Shown piece by piece: positions 17,895 through 26,751 of a DNA stretch of 64,000 nucleotides. Source of the stretch: Rhizobium sp. BK650 (GTDB lineage Bacteria > Pseudomonadota > Alphaproteobacteria > Rhizobiales > Rhizobiaceae). A program made the position numbers and the translations under genes. Below the pieces are notes generated by a model. The model did no database searches. It was not told where the DNA came from and was given only the letters and a program-made list of their open reading frames with translations. Each line of letters opens with the position of its first letter. The stretch's first letter is position 1. Location of the stretch: NCBI RefSeq assembly GCF_014195325.1, contig NZ_JACIBK010000004.1:248001-312000 (forward strand). The letters run 5' to 3'.

Positions 17895-17930
17895 CAATTA
17901 CGCGACGGGCTGAGCCACGGAGGTGCTGAA

Positions 17931-19799
17931 ATGGTTGAGACTTCAGCGAATAGCTCGTCGACAACTCCGGGTAGTCCCATAGCCTCATCAGCAGGTGGGG
18001 GCGGCGGTCCTGGGAACGGAGGTGGTAGCGGGATTGTTAGCACGGCTCCGGTGTCCCCTCCGCCACGCCGATGGGACCAGTTGCGTTCGTTCATATGCCT
18101 TTCGTTGGTATGTTTCAGCAGCGTTATTTTGGTGCTGATCGTTGCGGTTTTGATCGCGCTTATGCAATTTCAAGGAAGGTTGGTACTCGCGCAGCCCAAC
18201 CTCACTGCCGGTCGCCTGATTTACTTCGTAGGGCTGGAAGATGCCATTACGGCATCCAATCAGAAGATCGAGGCGAAGGGGAAGGAACTCAGTAAGGCAA
18301 CTTTACTCCTATCCAAGAACCAGGCGGAACTTCTATTCCGTATGAACCGCCTATGCAGAACATTTTCAGGTGACGGTAGTAGCCAAGCCCTTGTCGAAAA
18401 GTGCCAAGCCTTCTTGTCCAGAGTTCCCTTCGACTTCATGCCCGAGCAGTACGATTCAATGCAGAAGGCATTCGACCTAGTCGTTGACACGCCAGAGAGA
18501 GAGGAGAACCATGAGGCAGCGCCGGTCATTCCCAGACTAGACAAAGATGCTCTGCAGAAGATTTCTGACCAATTCACGAAATATATGGGCGACCCTGAAG
18601 CACAGGGTCAGAAGTTCTCGGAGTATGAATTCCTATATTCCAACGACCTTTCGTTGATAGCGTATCTAAATCAAGCGTCCGCACTAACTTTGAAACCGCG
18701 TTACGTCCTCGCTAGAGCTGCCTACATAGAGGAGTGTAACTATCGGAGTTGGATTTCTCAGCAAATTAGGACCTATAGAGACGTCGATGACATTGGCTGC
18801 GAGGGTGCAGAACAAAAAATACCGTCAATCGAAGTGCTTACGGCGGCGAATAAGCCACCACTTCCAGCACCGGGAGGCGATAGTAAAGTCGCATCTTTGG
18901 ATCATGCAGTAGGCGCCTTGTCCGCAGAGAAGGCCGAGGATCCGCAGATAGTTCAGCCGCGAACTACCACGGCCCAGCCGCTCGAAGCTTACACAGCTGG
19001 ATCTAAGAGTGACAAGGCGGCCAGCGACAAGCCTGCTGCTGAGCAGCAATCCCAGGCGGTTGGAGAAGCAACAACACCAAGCCCCAAAGACGGAGCGATT
19101 ACCAACCCGGATCTAATTGCTGTAGCCCTAGGCCAAAGTTCCAATCGCACCGCGTCAACCTTCGCCGAACAGCAAAAGTATTTTGAACTCGTCTCAAGTT
19201 ACCGCTTCTACAATATCATCTCACGGAAACTCCTGGAGAGTCTGATCATGAGCCCGAGCGAATTCATAGCGCTGCTGATCGTCTGCTTCGCAGGAATGCT
19301 TGGCTCATTTCTGAAGATTGTATTTGAAGCCCATACATCTAACCGCGACCCGGACTTTAGAGACTTGATCGTTCCGCCAATACTCGGTCTCATATGCTCG
19401 CTCGTGCTTTACATATTGCTTCGCGCCGGTTTCATCGCAGTGACTGACCATGCGGAACAGACAGGATCGGCAAATCTGAGCCCATTTGTCATAGCGTTCG
19501 TTTCTCTGACAGCGGGTCTTCTTTCAAATCGCGCTGTCGCAGTTCTGGAGCGATCAAGTTCCACGCTTCTGGGCGGCGCGGACACAGAGGACAAAAGTCG
19601 GTGGGCGGTGGGGTTACGCCAGGCGCTAAACGAGAACCAAATGACGGTCGAGCAACTTGCGACCAGACTTCGTTTGCTCACAAAGAGCGTGTCGGACTGG
19701 GTCGATGAAATCGAACCCGTGCCGTCTGTGAACCAAAGAGAGATCTCTCTGATCCTCAACATCCCCGCGAGAGCCCTTTTCACGGATCTTAATCCGTAG
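17931..19799 (+). CDS. Unrecognised membrane protein with large periplasmic loop and C-terminal helix-turn-helix-like domain
   Basis: A 622-residue protein I cannot assign to a family. Residues 1-50 are Ser/Gly/Pro-rich and disordered. The first membrane helix is about 54-78. A long, probably periplasmic region (79-440) follows, with helical, coiled-coil-like stretches, four Cys (142, 158, 269, 290) and a low-complexity Ala/Pro/Lys section at 305-395. Three more helices lie near 444-464, 482-503 and 517-535. Residues 565-622 (LNENQMTVEQLATRLRL, then SVSDWVDEIEPVPS) resemble a Cro/CI-type helix-turn-helix. The topology would put both ends in the cytoplasm. GGAGG seven bases upstream supports the ATG. 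Frequent AGA, CTA and ATA codons differ from neighbours, suggesting transfer. Confidence 0.75.
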   Translation: MVETSANSSSTTPGSPIASSAGGGGGPGNGGGSGIVSTAPVSPPPRRWDQLRSFICLSLVCFSSVILVLIVAVLIALMQFQGRLVLAQPNLTAGRLIYFVGLEDAITASNQKIEAKGKELSKATLLLSKNQAELLFRMNRLCRTFSGDGSSQALVEKCQAFLSRVPFDFMPEQYDSMQKAFDLVVDTPEREENHEAAPVIPRLDKDALQKISDQFTKYMGDPEAQGQKFSEYEFLYSNDLSLIAYLNQASALTLKPRYVLARAAYIEECNYRSWISQQIRTYRDVDDIGCEGAEQKIPSIEVLTAANKPPLPAPGGDSKVASLDHAVGALSAEKAEDPQIVQPRTTTAQPLEAYTAGSKSDKAASDKPAAEQQSQAVGEATTPSPKDGAITNPDLIAVALGQSSNRTASTFAEQQKYFELVSSYRFYNIISRKLLESLIMSPSEFIALLIVCFAGMLGSFLKIVFEAHTSNRDPDFRDLIVPPILGLICSLVLYILLRAGFIAVTDHAEQTGSANLSPFVIAFVSLTAGLLSNRAVAVLERSSSTLLGGADTEDKSRWAVGLRQALNENQMTVEQLATRLRLLTKSVSDWVDEIEPVPSVNQREISLILNIPARALFTDLNP

Positions 19800-19801
19800 G
19801 T

Positions 19802-20176
19802 TTACGGACCAACCATACCAGGGAAAACTTGACCGTACGCGTTGCCGCAGCCGCACGGGGACCCGAGTGGAACAGGCTGAGGTATTAGGCATGCGCCTAC
19901 ATTCGTGAAGCAGCGCTGCCCCCACCGCTGCTGGTTGTCGAAGTTTGTATTCATCTGATTCTGATAGGGGTTTTGAGGAAACTGTTGCGGACTGAACTGC
20001 GGCGCCATAGCCGGGGGCTGAGGATAGCCCTGCGGACTGGGATAAGCTTGGGGATATGGTAAAATTACCGGAGGCGCGGGTGGCACCCCATACTGCGAAA
20101 AAGCATCATGGGGAGCAAACAGTACGGAAGCTGCAATCCCGATCGAAGATACAATCAGACGGCCAATGGAAATCAT
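19802..20176 (-). CDS. Small secreted Pro/Gln-rich protein with a C-terminal four-Cys motif
   Basis: A 124-residue protein with a signal peptide (MISIGRLIVSSIGIAASVLF, cleavage probably near DAFS/QYG). A Pro/Gln/Tyr-rich linker (about 31-85) follows, then a tail with four Cys: RCFTNVGACLIP then GSPCGCGNAYG. The Cys spacing resembles a pattern I recall at the ends of small secreted alphaproteobacterial proteins of unknown role. ATG at 20176 has GAGGGAA upstream. It converges with the membrane HTH gene, leaving only two bases between the stops. Function is unknown. Confidence 0.6.
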   Translation of the reverse strand: MISIGRLIVSSIGIAASVLFAPHDAFSQYGVPPAPPVILPYPQAYPSPQGYPQPPAMAPQFSPQQFPQNPYQNQMNTNFDNQQRWGQRCFTNVGACLIPQPVPLGSPCGCGNAYGQVFPGMVGP

Positions 20177-20481
20177 GAACAATTCCCTCGGTAAGCTCGA
20201 CGACTACCTTCACATATTAACACAGAGCTAGATGTATTTCTTATACAATTTCTGGTGCTATTAAAGATTAAGACGGCTGAGAGCGGCTTATCCTCGACGT
20301 TATTGGACACTCTCTCAGGCCCGCATTGTTGGTCTTACAGCTTTCTGCCGATCATCATTCAAGCGGCGTCAACCATTTCATTATAACATGTCGTGCAAGA
20401 GTCTGCAGCGGTCTTGCGATAATTATATAGCAAAACAGAGGCTCAAACCCCGGCAAGAGGATTTGAAGATCGCGACACGCC
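20177..20481. other. 305-base A+T-rich intergenic region
   Basis: Lies between the start of the small secreted protein and the end of rnd. It should hold the promoter of the former on its left side. I see no RNA gene, clear terminator or repeat here. The high A+T content matches the accessory stretch to its left. Confidence 0.4.
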
Positions 20482-21633
20482 TCAAGCAGGCAGGTCGACG
20501 GTCTCGACTTTGCGGCCGGCAAAGCGCAGGGCGATCTCGCCGCGAATGAGCTGCAGCGCCGGCTCGCCGAACAGATCGCGCCGCCAGCCGTGCATCGCGC
20601 CGACATCGGCTTTCTCACCCTCGGCCGCGATCCTGTCCAGATCGTCGCTATTGGCGATCACCTTGGGCGCAACGCCGTGCTTTTCGGAGATCAGCTTCAG
20701 CAGCACCTTGAGAAGCTCGACGGCGGCTGCCGCACCTTCCGGAGCCTGCGCCTGACGTGGCGCATGCGGCATTTCGGAACGAGGCAGGGCAAGCGCCGTA
20801 TTGACGGCTTCCAGCACTGCCGCACCGGCGCCAGAGCGCTCCCAGCCCTTCGGAATCGTCCGCAGGCGGCCCAATGCCTCGGCATCCTTCGGCTGCTGCT
20901 GCGCTATCTCGTAGATCGCATCGTCCTTCAGCACCCGCGAGCGCGGCACGTTGCGCGACCGCGCCTCACGCTCGCGCCAGGCGGCGACATATTTCAGGAT
21001 CGCCAGCTCCTGCGGCTTGCGCAGGCGAAGCTTCAGGCGCTGCCAGGCATCGTCAGGATGGATATCGTAGGTCTCGCGCGATTCTAGGATGTCCATTTCC
21101 TCGCGCAGCCAGGAGGAGCGGCCTTCGCGCTCCAGTTCGGCCTTCAGGTAGAGATAGGCGTCGCGCAGATGGGTGACGTCGGCCAGCGCATATTCGAGCT
21201 GCTTGTCGGACAGCGGCCGGCGGCTCCAGTCCGTAAAGCGCGAGGACTTGTCGATATGGACGTTCTTGGTCCGGCTGATGAGCTGGTCGTAGGAAACGCT
21301 GTCGCCGAAGCCGCAGACCATGGCGGCGACTTGCGTGTCGAAGATCGGGTGAGGGATCAGGTTGCCGCGATTGAAGATGATTTCAATATCCTGCCGCGCC
21401 GCGTGGAAAACTTTCAGCACGTTCGGATTGGCCATCAGCTCGAAGAAGGGCGAAAGATCGATGTCTTTCGCGAGCGGATCGACCAGCACCTCAACTGTCG
21501 GGCTCGCCATCTGGATCAGGCACAATTCCGGCCAGAAGGTCGTCTCACGCAGGAATTCAGTGTCAATGGTAATGAAATCGGACTTGGCCAGCTCTTTGCA
21601 GGCGGCCGCCAGATCGGCGGTGGTTTCGATCAT
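20482..21633 (-). CDS. rnd: Ribonuclease D
   Basis: A 383-residue 3'-to-5' exoribonuclease of the DEDD family that trims tRNA precursors. ITIDTEFLRETTFWP carries Exo I Asp and Glu, VFHAARQDIEIIFN carries Exo II Asp, and LEYALADVTHLRDAY is Exo III with Tyr and Asp. An HRDC domain lies at about 210-290 (LAILKYVAAWREREARSRNV). Length and motifs are those of a complete RNase D. It is transcribed alone on the minus strand, with the multicopper oxidase upstream and the accessory stretch downstream. Confidence 0.95.
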   Translation of the reverse strand: MIETTADLAAACKELAKSDFITIDTEFLRETTFWPELCLIQMASPTVEVLVDPLAKDIDLSPFFELMANPNVLKVFHAARQDIEIIFNRGNLIPHPIFDTQVAAMVCGFGDSVSYDQLISRTKNVHIDKSSRFTDWSRRPLSDKQLEYALADVTHLRDAYLYLKAELEREGRSSWLREEMDILESRETYDIHPDDAWQRLKLRLRKPQELAILKYVAAWREREARSRNVPRSRVLKDDAIYEIAQQQPKDAEALGRLRTIPKGWERSGAGAAVLEAVNTALALPRSEMPHAPRQAQAPEGAAAAVELLKVLLKLISEKHGVAPKVIANSDDLDRIAAEGEKADVGAMHGWRRDLFGEPALQLIRGEIALRFAGRKVETVDLPA

Positions 21634-21824
21634 ATCAATTCATTCGCAAGGAAGAGGTCGGTTAAACCTTCCTTCCTCTTTCGAAGAGATATGTCAATAC
21701 AGCCAACAGGCTTAGCCTTCGTGAAGCTTTATTCGCCGGCCTGCGGGCGATGTTTTCTGCGATTGCTGCGTTCGTTTACGAGCACGAGATCCAACCGCCG
21801 ATGGCGACCATCGCCAACACCATG

Positions 21825-23216
21825 TCAAACCACGCGAACGTAACTCGTCATACCCGTCTTTTGATGCTCGATGATATGGCAATGCAGCACCCAGTCGCCC
21901 GGGTTGTCGGCGACGAACGCTAGCTGCACCTTCTCATCCGGTTGTATGAGGTAGGTATCGGAGACCAGCGGCATGACTTCGCGCGTCGACGACGAAACGA
22001 CGGTGAAGCTCATACCGTGCAGATGGATCGGGTGAGCGTGCGGCGTGACGTTTTCCAGATTGAAGACGTAGCTCTTGCCGAGCTTGAGCTCGGCGAGCGG
22101 CGCGGCCGGATCCGATGTGTCGCCCGGCCACGGCACCTTGTTGATGGCCCAGAAGCTGTAGCCGAGCGTGCCGCAGACGCTCTCGACGGCGGCATTCTCT
22201 GCGGTCGCGGATAACACGAGCGGAATTGCTTCCGCAGAAGAGAGATCGGCCTTCGGCACCGGATTTTCTGCAAGCGGGCCCAGATCGCCGATGTCGCGCT
22301 TCAATGACTGCCCAATGGCGCGCAGGCTCGCGATCAGTTTGGGTGTCGTGCCGCGAATGTCTTCCAGCGTTGCTCTAGCACCTTCGCCGTCAGGCATGCG
22401 AACGGCAAGATCGAGCCGCTGCCCAGGTCCGATCTGCAGGAGGTCCAGCGGAAAGCGCTTCGGCACAGGATTGCCATCGATGGCAATGACGGTCGCATCG
22501 GCCCCTTCCATCTTCAGCGAGAAGATGCGGGTCACGTCGGTGACGGTGATACGCAGCCGGATCAGCCCGCCGGCGGGTGCATCATATGTCGGCTCCTGAT
22601 GCCAGTTTGCGGTGCGGATCGTGCCATAAGTGCCGGCCTTGGCTGCATCGCGCGGGCGGAAGGGCGCGATGAATTGTCCGTCACCGCCGAGACGCCAGTC
22701 GCGCAGGTTGAGCACGACCTCCGCGTCGAAGTCAGGATCGGACGGATCTTCCACCACGAGCACGCCCGTCATGCCATGCCCCATCTGGGTCAACGTGTTG
22801 CAGTGCGGATGATACCAGAAGGTGCCGGCATCTGGAGGTGTGAAGAGATAGTCGAAATTATCACCGGTATAGACATAGGGCTGCGTGATGAAGGGCACGC
22901 CATCCATCTTGTTGTCGATGCGCAGGCCATGCCAGTGGATCGTGGTCGGCTCGTCGAGACTGTTGCTCAGCTTTGCTGCGTAGGGCTTTCCCCGAGGCAC
23001 TCTGAGAACGGGCGGCAGGCCCTCGTCACCCCAGGTCATGATGTTCCGGGTCCGTGGACCCTCGATGATCTGCGCTTCGGTCTTTCGCGCAGTCAGTATC
23101 CGTGGCTCGGGCGCCGCTTCCGCCAACCCGAACCGCCCCGCGATCGCCATGCCCGTACCATAGGCGCCGGCAACGGCGGAAGCCTTGATGAGGTTGCGGC
23201 GTGTAATCAGGGGCAT
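21825..23216 (-). CDS. Tat-exported multicopper oxidase
   Basis: A 463-residue periplasmic oxidase. TRRNLIKAS at residues 5-13 is a twin-arginine signal, followed by a hydrophobic stretch and AEAAP. Copper-binding motifs are complete: HWHG (94-97), WYHPH (134-138), HPIHLHG, and HCHIIEHQKTGM near the C-terminus, with a Met as the axial type 1 ligand. The fold is that of laccases and CueO-type oxidases, but the Met-rich insert of CueO is not seen. Copper tolerance or phenolic oxidation are both possible. The ATG has CGGAG upstream. Confidence 0.9.
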   Translation of the reverse strand: MPLITRRNLIKASAVAGAYGTGMAIAGRFGLAEAAPEPRILTARKTEAQIIEGPRTRNIMTWGDEGLPPVLRVPRGKPYAAKLSNSLDEPTTIHWHGLRIDNKMDGVPFITQPYVYTGDNFDYLFTPPDAGTFWYHPHCNTLTQMGHGMTGVLVVEDPSDPDFDAEVVLNLRDWRLGGDGQFIAPFRPRDAAKAGTYGTIRTANWHQEPTYDAPAGGLIRLRITVTDVTRIFSLKMEGADATVIAIDGNPVPKRFPLDLLQIGPGQRLDLAVRMPDGEGARATLEDIRGTTPKLIASLRAIGQSLKRDIGDLGPLAENPVPKADLSSAEAIPLVLSATAENAAVESVCGTLGYSFWAINKVPWPGDTSDPAAPLAELKLGKSYVFNLENVTPHAHPIHLHGMSFTVVSSSTREVMPLVSDTYLIQPDEKVQLAFVADNPGDWVLHCHIIEHQKTGMTSYVRVV

Positions 23217-23361
23217 CGGAAACTCCGTCTTGCATGATGCCTCCTTTTAAAGTTGACCATGGCCTTCATCAATATGGCACCTTCGACCAAACTGCCGCAG
23301 GACGGCTCCTCCAACTCTCCAGGAAACGCTGACGCAAACGGCCCGCTGGCCGCGCCAAGCC

Positions 23362-23367
23362 TTGACA
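23362..23367 (+). promoter_or_regulatory. Candidate -35 box upstream of aspS
   Basis: CTTGACA at 23361-23367 is a perfect rhizobial -35 element about 100 bases before the aspS ATG. The sequence 17 bases downstream (GCTTGT at 23385) is a poor -10, so only the -35 match is firm. Confidence 0.3.
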
Positions 23368-23466
23368 AATCAGAGCGTCCGTGCGCTTGTCCGCCCGATT
23401 TTCTTGTCGGCGAGAAGGCCTTTGGGCCACGCCGCCGTCTTAAGCCAAATGCCAGGATTTGAGATC

Positions 23467-25257
23467 ATGCACCGCTACCGCAGCCACACATGCGCCGCTC
23501 TTCGTAAATCGGACGTCGGCTCGACTGTCCGTATTTCCGGCTGGGTCCATCGTGTCCGAGATCATGGCGGCGTGCTGTTCATCGACCTTCGCGATCATTA
23601 CGGCACGACGCAGATCGTTGCCGACCCGGATTCGCCCGCCTTCAAGCAGGCGGAAACCGTTCGCGGCGAATGGGTGATCCGCGTCGACGGTCTCGTCAAG
23701 GCCCGCACGGAAGATACCGTTAACAAGAACATGCCGACTGGCGAGATCGAGCTCTACGCGCAGGAGATCGAAATTCTCTCTGCTGCGAAGGAACTGCCAC
23801 TGCCCGTCTTCGGCGAGCCGGACTATCCGGAAGACGTTCGCCTCAAGTACCGCTTCCTCGACCTGCGCCGCGAAACGCTGCATAAGAACATCGTCAAGCG
23901 CACGCAGGTAATTTCCGCCATGCGCCGTGAAATGGGCAATGTCGGCTTCACCGAATATACGACGCCGATCCTGACCGCCTCCTCGCCGGAAGGAGCGCGC
24001 GACTTCCTCGTGCCGAGCCGCATCCATCCCGGTACCTTCTACGCCTTGCCGCAGGCCCCACAGCAGTACAAGCAGCTGCTGATGGTGGCCGGCTTCGACC
24101 GTTACTTCCAGATCGCGCCCTGCTTCCGTGATGAAGACCCGCGTGCCGACCGCCTTCCGGGCGAATTCTACCAGCTCGACCTCGAAATGAGCTTCGTGAC
24201 CCAGGAAGACGTCTGGAACACGATGGGGCCGCTGATGACCAAAATCTTCGAGGAGTTCGCCGAAGGCAAGCCGGTCACCAAGGAATGGCCGCGTATTCCT
24301 TATGACGAAGCGATCCGCAAATACGGCTCCGATAAGCCGGATCTGCGCAACCCGATCGTCATGGAAGCGGTGACCGACCATTTTGCCGGCTCCGGCTTCA
24401 AGGTCTTCGCCAACATGATCGCCTCCAACCCGAAGGTTCAGGTCTGGGCAATCCCGGCCAAGACCGGCGGTTCGCGCGCTTTCTGCGACCGTATGAACGC
24501 CTGGGCGCAGAGCCAGGGCCAGCCCGGCCTCGGCTATATCTTCTGGCGCAAGGAGGGCGAAAAGCTCGAGGGTGCCGGCCCGCTCGCCAAGAACATCGGC
24601 GAAGAGCGCACGGATGCCATCCGCACGCAGCTCGGCCTCGGTGACGGCGACGCCTGCTTCTTCGTCGCCGGCGAGCCGGAGAAGTTCTACAAGTTCGCAG
24701 GCGAAGCCCGTAACCGCGCCGCCGACGAACTGAACCTCATCGACCGCGACCGTTTCGAACTCTGCTGGATCGTCGATTTCCCGTTCTTCGAATGGAACGA
24801 AGACGAGAAGAAGGTCGACTTCGCTCATAACCCGTTCTCGATGCCGCAGGGCGGCCTCGATGCGCTGCGAAACCAGGATCCGCTTGGCATCAAGGCCTTC
24901 CAGTACGACGCGGTCTGCAACGGCTTCGAAATCGCCTCGGGCTCGATCCGTAACCAGTCGCCGGAAACTATGGTCGCGGCCTTCGAGAAGGTCGGCCTGA
25001 GCCAGCAGGACGTCGAGGATCGCTTCGGCGGTCTCTACCGCGCCTTCCAGTACGGCGCGCCTCCGCATGGTGGTGCCGCCTTCGGTATCGATCGTATCGT
25101 CATGTTGCTCGTCGGCGCCAAGAACCTGCGCGAAATCTCGCTCTTCCCGATGAACCAGCAGGCCCAGGACCTCTTGATGGGCGCGCCGACCCCGGCAACG
25201 CCCGCCCAACTGCGCGAACTGGCGATCCGCCCGATCCCGCCGCAGAAGAAAGACTGA
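23467..25257 (+). CDS. aspS: Aspartyl-tRNA synthetase, probably non-discriminating (Asp/Asn)
   Basis: A 596-residue class IIb synthetase of the bacterial type. An N-terminal OB-fold anticodon-binding domain ([20 protein letters not shown]) precedes the catalytic core. Motif 2 is [20 protein letters not shown] and motif 3 is [11 protein letters not shown]. The GAD insertion domain lies between them. In alphaproteobacteria this enzyme usually also charges tRNA-Asn, to be amidated by GatCAB; that is family knowledge, not shown here. ATG at 23467 fits the family start, while the 35-residue extension from the TTG at 23362 is not expected. A strong terminator follows at 25275. Confidence 0.96.
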   Translation: MHRYRSHTCAALRKSDVGSTVRISGWVHRVRDHGGVLFIDLRDHYGTTQIVADPDSPAFKQAETVRGEWVIRVDGLVKARTEDTVNKNMPTGEIELYAQEIEILSAAKELPLPVFGEPDYPEDVRLKYRFLDLRRETLHKNIVKRTQVISAMRREMGNVGFTEYTTPILTASSPEGARDFLVPSRIHPGTFYALPQAPQQYKQLLMVAGFDRYFQIAPCFRDEDPRADRLPGEFYQLDLEMSFVTQEDVWNTMGPLMTKIFEEFAEGKPVTKEWPRIPYDEAIRKYGSDKPDLRNPIVMEAVTDHFAGSGFKVFANMIASNPKVQVWAIPAKTGGSRAFCDRMNAWAQSQGQPGLGYIFWRKEGEKLEGAGPLAKNIGEERTDAIRTQLGLGDGDACFFVAGEPEKFYKFAGEARNRAADELNLIDRDRFELCWIVDFPFFEWNEDEKKVDFAHNPFSMPQGGLDALRNQDPLGIKAFQYDAVCNGFEIASGSIRNQSPETMVAAFEKVGLSQQDVEDRFGGLYRAFQYGAPPHGGAAFGIDRIVMLLVGAKNLREISLFPMNQQAQDLLMGAPTPATPAQLRELAIRPIPPQKKD

Positions 25258-25274
25258 GGTGTAGGGTTACTCAG

Positions 25275-25312
25275 AAAAAAAGGCCCGGCGATACTATCGC
25301 CGGGCCTTTTTG
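25275..25312. terminator. Bidirectional rho-independent terminator between aspS and the periplasmic protein gene
   Basis: A perfect GC-rich stem GGCCCGGCG/CGCCGGGCC (25282-25290 with 25298-25306) is flanked by seven As on the left and five Ts on the right. It therefore terminates both the plus-strand aspS and the minus-strand gene ending at 25330. Confidence 0.88.
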
Positions 25313-25329
25313 TTGGATCGGAAACGAGC

Positions 25330-26520
25330 TCAATCGTTCGCCGAAACCTTCACGCCGAGCATCTGGGGTATGGTGTTCGGTGCACCCATGGCCGCGCCGA
25401 CGATCATCGGGAAGGCGACCGGCTTGTCCGGTACGGCTTTGACGGTCAGGCTCTTCGGATTGTCTAGGAAGCTGCTGACAGCAGCGGCGATTGCGTTCTG
25501 CAGTTCCGGAATGTTGAGCTGCGCGAGCATGATCGGCGTCATGGCCTTCAGCGATTCCGCCATCTGCTGGCCGGAAACGTTCTGCTTGGAGCCGGCATAA
25601 TCCAGCGCACGCTTGGTGATAGAGGCATCCTCGAAGCGGATCTGTGCGCCTTCGAAGTTAAGCTGCTGCGCAAGGCCGAGCATGGCGAGGCCAAATGCCT
25701 GTTGCGCTTCTTCCTTGTTCGGATTGGCTTCCGACTGCTTGACCGCATCCTGCATCGACTTCATGAAGGCCATCGTATAGCCGGAGATCTTGAATCCGAA
25801 GTTCAGCTTGCCGACATTGGTGATATCGAGGGAAATCTCGGAAAGATCGATCGTGCCGGGCTCGAGATCCCAGGCACCCTTCATGGTGATGTCACCCTGG
25901 ACGTGCTGAAGCGCCAGCTTCTCGATCGCATCCTTGCTCTCGGGGTCTTCGCCGGCCTGGCTGAGATCGGCTTTCATGCTCTTGAATGCGCCGTCGAAAT
26001 CGAAGCCGGATTCATCTTCGCGCAGCGTTGCGTTCATGTCGCTTTCGAGGATCGAGAATACCTCGGCGCCATCCTTGACGATCTTGACCGGGCCGGAATG
26101 GGCGTTCTCGGCGAAGAACATGGAATCAATGGTGTCGCCGGGCTTGGCGGGAACGGAAATGCCGCCAATGCTCATCCCCTGAGCGCTCACGGTGACGCCG
26201 TCTTTGGACCAGTTGATATCCGGGAAGGCAGCCTCTTCGATATAGTAGCTGCCGTCATCCTGCTCTTCCACGCCGGAAAGCGTGATCTCGCCAATGGAGA
26301 GCGCCTCGCCGCCAGCTGGCTTGATGCTGACATTCTTGAGCGTGACGGTCGTGCCGTCGATATCGACGCCATCGGCGGCGACAGCCATCCCGCCTTGCTG
26401 GCCGTAGGCGGCATTGATCTTCTTCAGGAGATCCTGGCCGTCGAGCGCGAAAGCGGAAGCTGCGAACGAAAGAATGGCTGCGCTCGACAGCATCAGCCGC
26501 GTTGTGCGGTAAAAGGTCAT
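25330..26520 (-). CDS. Exported protein of unknown function
   Basis: A 396-residue protein with signal peptide MTFYRTTRLMLSSAAILSFA and probable cleavage after ASAFA before LDGQ. The mature part is rich in Asp, Gly and short beta-strand-like repeats (VTLKNVSIKP, ISVPAKPGD, GDITMKGAWDLEPG). A helical, Gln-rich C-terminal third follows. It vaguely recalls large periplasmic lipid- or envelope-associated proteins, but I do not recognise the family. ATG at 26520 has AGGGGG nine bases upstream, and the longer frame from 26652 lacks a signal peptide. It is divergent from parC, with 231 bases between. Confidence 0.72.
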   Translation of the reverse strand: MTFYRTTRLMLSSAAILSFAASAFALDGQDLLKKINAAYGQQGGMAVAADGVDIDGTTVTLKNVSIKPAGGEALSIGEITLSGVEEQDDGSYYIEEAAFPDINWSKDGVTVSAQGMSIGGISVPAKPGDTIDSMFFAENAHSGPVKIVKDGAEVFSILESDMNATLREDESGFDFDGAFKSMKADLSQAGEDPESKDAIEKLALQHVQGDITMKGAWDLEPGTIDLSEISLDITNVGKLNFGFKISGYTMAFMKSMQDAVKQSEANPNKEEAQQAFGLAMLGLAQQLNFEGAQIRFEDASITKRALDYAGSKQNVSGQQMAESLKAMTPIMLAQLNIPELQNAIAAAVSSFLDNPKSLTVKAVPDKPVAFPMIVGAAMGAPNTIPQMLGVKVSAND

Positions 26521-26751
26521 GAGAAAGCCCCCTGGGTGGCAAGTGCCGTTGAATATCGCAATGAAGCTATTGCGGAACGATGCCGCTTTATATTTGCAGA
26601 CCCCTAAATATTTGTTGAGAGGATCGGCAAACGAAGTTCCAAATGCGGACATTACCCTTTGAGGTTTTCATCTCACTACGGAGACAGTCATCCACAGCCG
26701 GAACGCCCGGATTCCTTGCCCCACAGGCGCTTCTGAGCTAGTCAGGAGTCC

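Larger units (their letters stand above)
16848..17930. other. About 1.1 kb without a convincing gene; decayed or repeat-derived sequence
   Basis: Only short, overlapping open frames without good start sites are present (for example 16920-17288 minus, 17109-17360 plus, 17478-17675 plus). None resembles a protein I can name. The stretch is richer in A+T on its right half than the flanking core genes and contains the long hairpin at 17204-17253. Position between the cyclase and an accessory membrane protein suggests insertion and decay, but no terminal repeats or transposase could be delimited. Confidence 0.5.

Noticed and set aside
23440..25209. 589-residue minus-strand frame opposite aspS
   Set aside because: A shadow of high-GC coding sequence; the plus strand encodes a full aspartyl-tRNA synthetase.
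25960..26652. Longer N-terminus of the periplasmic protein (start 26652)
   Set aside because: The extra residues have no signal peptide and lack a Shine-Dalgarno; ATG 26520 has AGGGGG and a clear signal peptide.
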